Part shown: positions 57,831 through 64,000 of the stretch, one piece after another
How positions within the stretch are numbered: position 1 is the first letter of the stretch
How the letters are laid out: each line of letters starts with the position of its first letter
Assembly (NCBI RefSeq): GCF_036785885.1
Contig: NC_092326.1
Coordinates: 38,154,287-38,218,286, forward strand
DNA: 64,000 nucleotides
DNA from: Coffea arabica
Lineage: Eukaryota; Streptophyta; Magnoliopsida; Gentianales; Rubiaceae
Reading direction: 5' to 3'
The notes under the pieces: model-generated
Told to the model about the DNA's origin: nothing
Seen by the model: the letters and a program-made list of their open reading frames with translations, nothing else
The model's database searches: none
Position numbers and translations under genes: made by a program

Positions 57831-59402
57831 ATTCACTTGGAGGACTGGTGCATATTTACAAAAGCATAGAAATTACACTTTCACAATATCTAAACTACAA
57901 ATGGTAAATTGGAATTGAATTGGACATCAGGGGAAAAGTTAAAATAACCCAAAATCTAACTGATAAATAATGAGTGTGTTTGGATAAGAGATTATTTGAA
58001 AAAAATTTTTTTTTTTTTGAAAAAATATTGTAGCATTTTTTATAAGATGATGTCCGTGAGTTAAAAAGGTAATTAAAAAATAAAAAAATGATTAAAAAAT
58101 ATGTTTATAATGCAATCAAATAATGTTTTTTCCAGACAAGAAACATATCCAATACATATAAGATAGATTTTGATACAAAAGAAAAAGGTAAGGTATACCG
58201 GTTACCAATCAAAATAATAAAGTACAACCTTAGAAGCGCAATGTACTTTCATCCAAGCTGGAATTGATTAAAACCATATGTTAACAGGATTAGCAAAAAT
58301 TTTCAAGAAAGTAAATTGTTTAATTGCAAAATTTGCCCTCCAAAAATAAACTTTCAGTTTTCTCCATTTATTCTATAAATAGATTGAAATATTTTTAATG
58401 GAAAACTCCGTAAATTTATCAATAAAAATAAGTGAAAAAGGAGGAGGGTATAAAATCTTACCTCCAAAATAGATAGAGTAAGAATCAATAAATACATAGG
58501 GAGTACTATTTCCTTACAACAAACCATCTAAGAGAAGGAAGATTAGTTCTAACAGATTAAATTGACCCTAAATATTTTTAATTTTGTTATATGTAACACA
58601 ATTAATCTGCATTCCATCATCCAACGTGAAAGTGTTGTGAGGAAAGGACGAAAAAGCTCTCAATAAAATTGTTTACTTATATGTATAAGACATAAGATAT
58701 TCTTTGCTACTCTTCTTCTATGCAAGTGCAAAATGCAACAAAACTATCACATATAAATTTGAAATCCACCTAATCTTCCATATTTTTTTTCCAATTGATT
58801 AGTTTTGACAAATTATTACTGGAATCAGATCATATAGTAGCAATTGTCGACAGCTAAATTTGAAAAAAAATTAGAAAAAAGGAAAAAATATTAGTGGTAA
58901 GCTGAGTAATTAGTCTTTACTCTTTAGCTACCTGACTACCATGCATGGGGGTAATTAGTGCCCCTTTAATTATAAATTATGGGTTGCAAACTTTTTTTTT
59001 TCTCTAATTTTTTTTTTTCAAAATTTAGCCGTCCACACGTGCTACTTAAGCTACTGAATTCCAAGAACAAGTTACCAAAACCAATCAATTTCAATTAGAT
59101 TAAATATGCTTAAAAATTAAACATTTAGTACTAAATTTACTTTTGTCCAAACTTTTTTTTTTCGTTAGCACTTTTGTCCAAACATTAAGAACTAAAATTG
59201 TCAATGCTCCAAATATTTGATACCAGAACTTTAATTTTCTCTTTTAAAAAAACACTTGGAGATATTCACATGCTGAGGTGAATTTACCCACTTCAGGACT
59301 TAGTGGGGCAAAGCAAGTAAACTGTACATCTTAAGGGAGCATTTTGTAAATAAATATTTTGCGTACAATACAACAGTGGGATATATACACAAATTCCTAT
59401 TT

Positions 59403-59530
59403 GGGGATAATTTCAAAAACCTTTCTGAGATTTTTGACAATATCACTCGGCTTCCTTGAAATTTACATAATTACAAATACCTCCCTTGTTGTGATAAAAA
59501 GACAATAATGCCCTTTAGCAATAAGGCCCG
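59403..59530 (+). mobile_element. Fragment of the fold-back family at 1826-2592
   Basis: GGATAATTTCAAAAACCTTT, TATCACTCGGCTTCC and ATACCTCCCTTGTTG follow the same order as the left arm at 1826. The right arm was not found. The Mutator-like MITE sits just downstream. Confidence 0.5.
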
Positions 59531-59539
59531 GCAATAATG

Positions 59540-59933
59540 CGCAACGGATCTTCTGTCCCACACCCTATGCCACTCTCTGTCCCACTTTTTATTAAATTGC
59601 CATTTCTCATTCATAAACATCATGTTTTAATTCTTTTTTGTTTCCTTAAGATCCAATAACTATTAATTAAGTAAAAAATAAATATAACAGCTTCAAAAAA
59701 GCAATATATAATAGAAAATTAAAAAATACAGCAGAAAATTCATAAAAAATCTCATTTTTTATGCATTTTGATTTTTTGAGTTTGTTAAATTTTGTGTATT
59801 ACTCAATTAATAGTTATTGGATCTTAAGGAAGCAAAAAAGAATTAAAACATGATGTTTATAAATGAGAAATAACAATATAATAAAAAGTGGGACAGAGAG
59901 TGGCACAGGGTGTGGGACAGAAGATCCGTTGCG
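59540..59933. mobile_element. Mutator-like MITE with long TIRs and 9-bp target duplication (copy 2)
   Basis: 394 bp, starting CGCAACGGATCTTCTG and ending with the inverted CCGTTGCG. The arms are near-perfect complements over about 150 bp. A perfect 9-bp direct repeat GCAATAATG flanks it (59531-59539 and 59934-59942). Its loop is the reverse complement of that in copy 1. The better-matched arms suggest it is younger than copy 1. Confidence 0.9.
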
Positions 59934-60953
59934 GCAATAATGCCCTTCAATAAGGCCCGGCAATATTTCTCTCAATATGCCAATGAATCTGCAAAATCAT
60001 AAACAAACAAACAAATTCAGTAGCCACTTAGCACAAACTCAATCCTGTATCTATACCTATTAAAAATAAAGGTACAAAAAAGGACTATGGCTAGACTACG
60101 ACAAAATTAAAAGGCATAATGGAACTTAGCAATCTGCAGCAAGGATCACGTCTTTAAAGGGTAATTACAAGTGATAGTGTACCTGATTAGGATAGAAAAT
60201 AGTACAGGCCCGTCAACAATTTCACTTTTTAGCTTGGACCACCTATAGAATCAACTCCACTTTGTCCGTAGAAGGACATGTCCAATACTTGCGCAAGAAT
60301 GGTATGAGGTGAGCTAATTCTTTTGAATCAGATATGAATATATTTTGTATATGATCATAAACAATAAAAAAAAAAACTTATATATTCTCTCATTGATCAC
60401 CTCTTTTCAATTATCTCTTAAAGAAAATTTTGATAGTTTTATATAGCCTAAATAATATTATCTTTGGACATGGCGTTGGACATAATTTCTAAGCTTAAGA
60501 AGGCAAATGTATTCAATTTAACAAAGAGAAAATAAATCTTCAAACATCATAGTAATGACAACTAAGTCTGATTTTTTACTTTCTCTTCACAATAAATATA
60601 CAAGAAAATTATAGTTTAGTGAGCATGGTTTCAGGCCATGATAAAATAAGAACAAAACAAAAATAACACTAAAGAATCTTACATTTGGTATACCCTTTCT
60701 AATGGACATGTCCATTACTTCAACAAGAGTGGTAATTACATTTGTTGACAGCCATGATAGGAGCAGTTAACATTGGATTAATATCCAAATACATACAGAT
60801 TCAAAAAGAAACATAATCCATGAACCAACAACATTACAAGTTCACCATAACTCAACCTAATTACAACCAGCAAATAAAGTCTAATGTCTCATAAACTATA
60901 GTTGACACAACCAAATACAAAGAGTGGCAAATTAGATAAACATCTAAAAGGCA

Positions 60954-62921
60954 TCAGCAAGTATTGCTTCCAATTTCATTTGCGTCGTAGACAGTGACAA
61001 TTGTATATAGAGCACCCTTCACAGCCCTCACAACAAAACTTTTCCCTCGAGTTCACTTGCAACACGATCAGTAAGATGCACATTCTATCAACCAATTGAA
61101 TACAACAACTCATTGGCATGACAAATAATTGGTCACACAAGATAATTTTTCACTTTTATAGCTAAGCCAAGAAAAAAGAAGTACCTCTTGCTGCGCTTGA
61201 AATAAACAGTGAACACTAATACCAATCAACTTTTCAGCCTTGTCTCCCATGGCTACTACATTCAAAGATCCAGTCTCATCCGTGATCATAAGAGTCACGC
61301 AAGCCCTTACATTACAAATTTATAAACAACTCAGCACAAAGAAAAAGCAAAGGCAATAATTCCCTAGATCAGGCAACTATAGAAACAACACATAAAAAAA
61401 TTTACAGTAACCAACATAAAAACATTATACCTTGGGTAAATATAAATCGCTCGCCCACACACATGATCCCCCAATTCAAAGCAAAATCGTTAGGAAGATA
61501 ACAATGTGGGCAGGCCAAGTACCATAGTCTACCCATCATATACTCAAGAGACACTCTACCCTTTATCCAAGCAGTTCCCATATCCTACAGTCAGAAACAT
61601 ACATAAAAATAAAAAAAAATGGGTATTAGCTGATTTAGCTAACAAAACAAAAAAGATTAGAGGGAGAAAAAGCCGCACCTCCAGAAAAATCAATGGCACA
61701 CTCACAAATTTAGTTGCTTGAGAAATCGATGAGATTGGACTTATATGATTAAAAGTAACCAGAGGCAACAATACACATGGGTTAGCATAACTCCGTTCAT
61801 GAAGCATCCGAATCAATTGCGAACTTTTCCCCTGGAACCTAAACAAAGTATACTGATCTGTCAAAGACAAAACATAATAAAGCCTAAAAGCACAACAGGA
61901 CACAACAAAAAAGGAAACAACTTCAAAACATAAAAACAACAAAACCACACCCGAAGATTTCCTGCTTGCTGTACATCCGGTGAAACCAATATAACAGATG
62001 AGAATTGAGTAGACAATGACAAATCTGGAAAAGACATCGAGAAATTATAGTAAAAAAGATCAATTACTACTGTATTCAAACAACAAAACCTGCATGGACC
62101 AAAAAACAAAAAGCCAAGTGAAAACGAAAGAAACCTACAGCTATTTGCAATGACTCTAATCCTGATACAAATTACAAACAAATTCTCTGCAATATTAGCC
62201 AAAATAATAGTCCCCTCTAGGGCCTCGAACTCATTCCAGAGTGTCAATAATAGGCTTCATGCTTTAATTACAGTGTCAAATAAACAAAAGTTATCAAGTC
62301 AAAGACAAGCAGTAGAAATAACAGACAGAACAAAACTAAAATCAACACCTACTCATAATTAACAATTACATAGTCCCGTGCAATAGATGGTCCCCCTTCA
62401 AAATAAACCTCCCTGACAGGAAAGGCACAGAGAACAATTCCCATGATATCTGCCAAGGTCCAAAAAAAGACCGGTGAAAATCACAACATATAGATATAGT
62501 CGTACCCATCACAAAAAAAACAGTTTAATCTACAATGCATTACTTATGAACTTTTCTATCTCAGCAACAGTGTGACACAAAGAAATAGAGTCTAACGCAA
62601 AATAACATGGAAGTTTTGGAGCCTCTATTTCAAATACTTCATCAATCATAGTTTGGTCAGTCAAAACCCAATAATAGGGATAAGATCCAATAGCCATGCA
62701 ATCAGGGATCTTACAAACACGAGCTTTGGAAATACGGTACTTTCTAAACGGCACAAGTAACTGGCTAACACAATTGATGTTACCCCAATTGCAAGTGCAG
62801 TAGCCTTCATACCCTAAAAGAAACAGAAGCACAGTCAGTAAAAGCATCAAGGAAAGCAAAACAACAAACCGGCAGAAATCTATACCTGAAAATCAGAAAA
62901 AGCAAAATAGCGAAACTTTTT
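60954..62921 (-). pseudogene. RPA70-like (replication protein A large subunit) OB-fold gene, decayed
   Basis: Minus-strand exons by splice signals: 62921-62886 (part), 62813-62544, 62449-62353, 62254-62139, 62024-61951, 61831-61706, 61584-61431, 61305-61185, 61084-60954. Recognisable RPA1 features: an OB fold with Val-Pro-Phe-Arg-Lys-Tyr-x-Ile-Ser; Asp-Tyr-Val-Ile-Val then Leu-Thr-Leu-Trp-Asn-Glu-Phe; Leu-Ser-Leu-Ser-Thr-x-Phe-Ser-Ser; Trp-Ile-Lys-Gly then Trp-Tyr-Leu-Ala-Cys-Pro-x-Cys of the C-terminal zinc OB fold; and Asp-Glu-Thr-Gly-Ser. RPA binds single-stranded DNA (family knowledge). The frame breaks early in the second exon, at the 61431/61305 junction (phase 1 meets phase 2), and at about 61040 (GAGGGAAAAG). 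Most middle junctions are in phase, so loss seems recent. It could be an old gene copy or a fragment captured by a transposon; no helicase or transposase was seen. Confidence 0.7.
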
Positions 62922-64000
62922 CAGTAAATCGCTCCCACAGGTTGTCTTTATATGCGATGCCTCGATAAGCTGAACTTAACATGTCCAACAAACCATGTAA
63001 GAATTAACCTCCGGCACATGTAATACCCCCTTAACATGCTCTGACCACATATCTAGCGAACAGGAATACAGATAAAAAACAATTAGAAAGAGAGCATAGC
63101 AAAAAGATGACAGTAACATACACTAAAAGCCACCACAAATAAACACTGTATAAAAGCCAAAACATTAAATTTCAAGAGAGCACCAAACAAGGCACTACCA
63201 AAAAGCTAAAACTCCAAAAAACGGAGAACAACCACAAGCATACAAGAAGCAAATGGAGCAAACAAAGCAAACCATAAAAAAATGAAAAAAACAAATGAAA
63301 AAAAGGGAAAACAATTTACCAATCACAAAAGTACAATAACAATGCAAAATAGATAACAATAGTCTACCAAGGGAAAAAAGAAAAGCAAATTATCAATCAC
63401 AAACAAACTACTAAAAATACAGCAAAAATTGCAGCTAAATAATTAGCCAACCTTAAAAACCCACAAAAGAAAGGGCAAAGCAGAAACACCAAAAAAAAAA
63501 GCAAAAAACTACAAAAGACAGAGAATAAAAAATAAATTAAAAAAAAAACATACAGTGACAAAGAAATAAGAAAACAAATAGATACAAAACAAGACCATTT
63601 TTGAAGATAAAAAAAATCCCATAAAAGACAACATTCCACTACCAAAAAAAAAAAAAGAAGGAAACCAACAAACAATTAGTTGGCCTTAAAAGTCCACATA
63701 ATCAAGAAAAAGGTAAAATACATTCTGAAAAAACATCGAACAAGAAAGACAAAATCTATATTCTAGGAGCCCCAAAATACCACAATAAAAAACTCATTCC
63801 ACAAACCACAGATAAAACGTTGGATGTAAAAAAAAGAGAAAAAAAGCCAAAGGAAAAACAAACCAGCAAGAAGTTCCAACAAGAAATCATTCTTTTCTTG
63901 TTTCAACAAGAAGTAAAACAACAGTAAGAAACTCCCCCTTTTCTTTCTTCTTTTTGGAACCTCATACGCTAAAAACAGCCGGGAAAATAGCACAAAAAAA
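62922..64000. other. Nothing recognised; A-rich
   Basis: Strongly A-rich on the plus strand with many AAAAGCAAAA-like runs. It may contain further upstream parts of the RPA-like relic, but no exon with clear similarity. Phe/Leu-rich open frames on the minus strand arise from composition. Confidence 0.4.

Larger units (their letters stand above)
54891..60953. other. Intergenic, transposon-rich
   Basis: After the VQ 3' flank come a TIR element (56195-56421), a probable MITE (about 56458-56600, ATTTAGATTGCATTTTTTAG), a LINE remnant (57553-57830, minus), a MITE-like segment (about 57974-58150), a fold-back arm (59403-59530) and a Mutator-like MITE (59540-59933). Segments near 60266 and 60707 share GGACATGTCCA(A/T)TACTT. 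No intact gene seen. Confidence 0.55.

Noticed and set aside
63397-63993. Phe/Leu-rich minus-strand frames resembling membrane proteins
   Set aside because: The plus strand is A-rich throughout; composition alone explains them.
60954-64000. Helitron carrying the RPA-like sequence
   Set aside because: No Rep/helicase coding and no convincing Helitron ends inside the window.
1-64000. CRISPR arrays, operons, prokaryotic signals
   Set aside because: None seen; the window is eukaryotic with spliced genes.

Overview
Nuclear DNA from a flowering plant, almost certainly a eudicot. The genes have GT-AG introns, intergenic DNA is A+T-rich, and miniature transposons and tRNA-derived SINEs are abundant. 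Every recognisable protein belongs to a plant family. The overall style fits an asterid such as a Rubiaceae (coffee-like) genome, but that is an impression and not a demonstrated assignment. Layout: 1-3129 is repeat-rich, possibly with the last codons of a gene at the very edge. 3130-7524 (+) and 18127-21959 (+) are two tandemly related LRR receptor-like kinase genes of the LRR-XII (EFR/Xa21-like, non-RD) type. Both share a four-exon plan with a 72-nt exon encoding exactly one LRR, and both carry frame-breaking lesions. Each has an 8-bp imperfect direct duplication that looks like a hAT-type excision footprint. The second also has a 1-nt deletion and a perfect 87-bp tandem duplication of one LRR unit. 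Between them, 12074-13821 (-) holds a small three-exon FLZ zinc-finger gene whose first intron is almost entirely one transposon. 23062-27078 (-) is a complete six-exon mitochondrial thioredoxin o gene. 31532-32093 (+) is a two-exon secreted cysteine-rich thionin-like gene. 41591-48720 (+) is a complete nine-exon copper P1B-type ATPase of the RAN1/HMA7 type (1003 aa). 54273-54890 (+) is an intronless VQ-motif gene similar to VQ22/JAV1. 60954-62921 (-) is a decayed RPA70-like OB-fold gene. The rest is intergenic DNA dominated by mobile-element debris. It includes a terminal-inverted-repeat family with a polypyrimidine/polypurine core, two near-palindromic Mutator-like MITEs with perfect 9-bp target duplications, three tRNA-derived SINEs, several fold-back elements and a LINE remnant. 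How the genes relate: there is no operon logic, as these are independent eukaryotic genes. Several concern stress or defence (two RLK relics, thionin-like peptide, VQ protein) and two concern basic physiology (copper delivery to ethylene receptors by RAN1; mitochondrial redox control by thioredoxin o). The most interesting aspects are how transposons have shaped introns and broken genes here, rather than a wholly new system.
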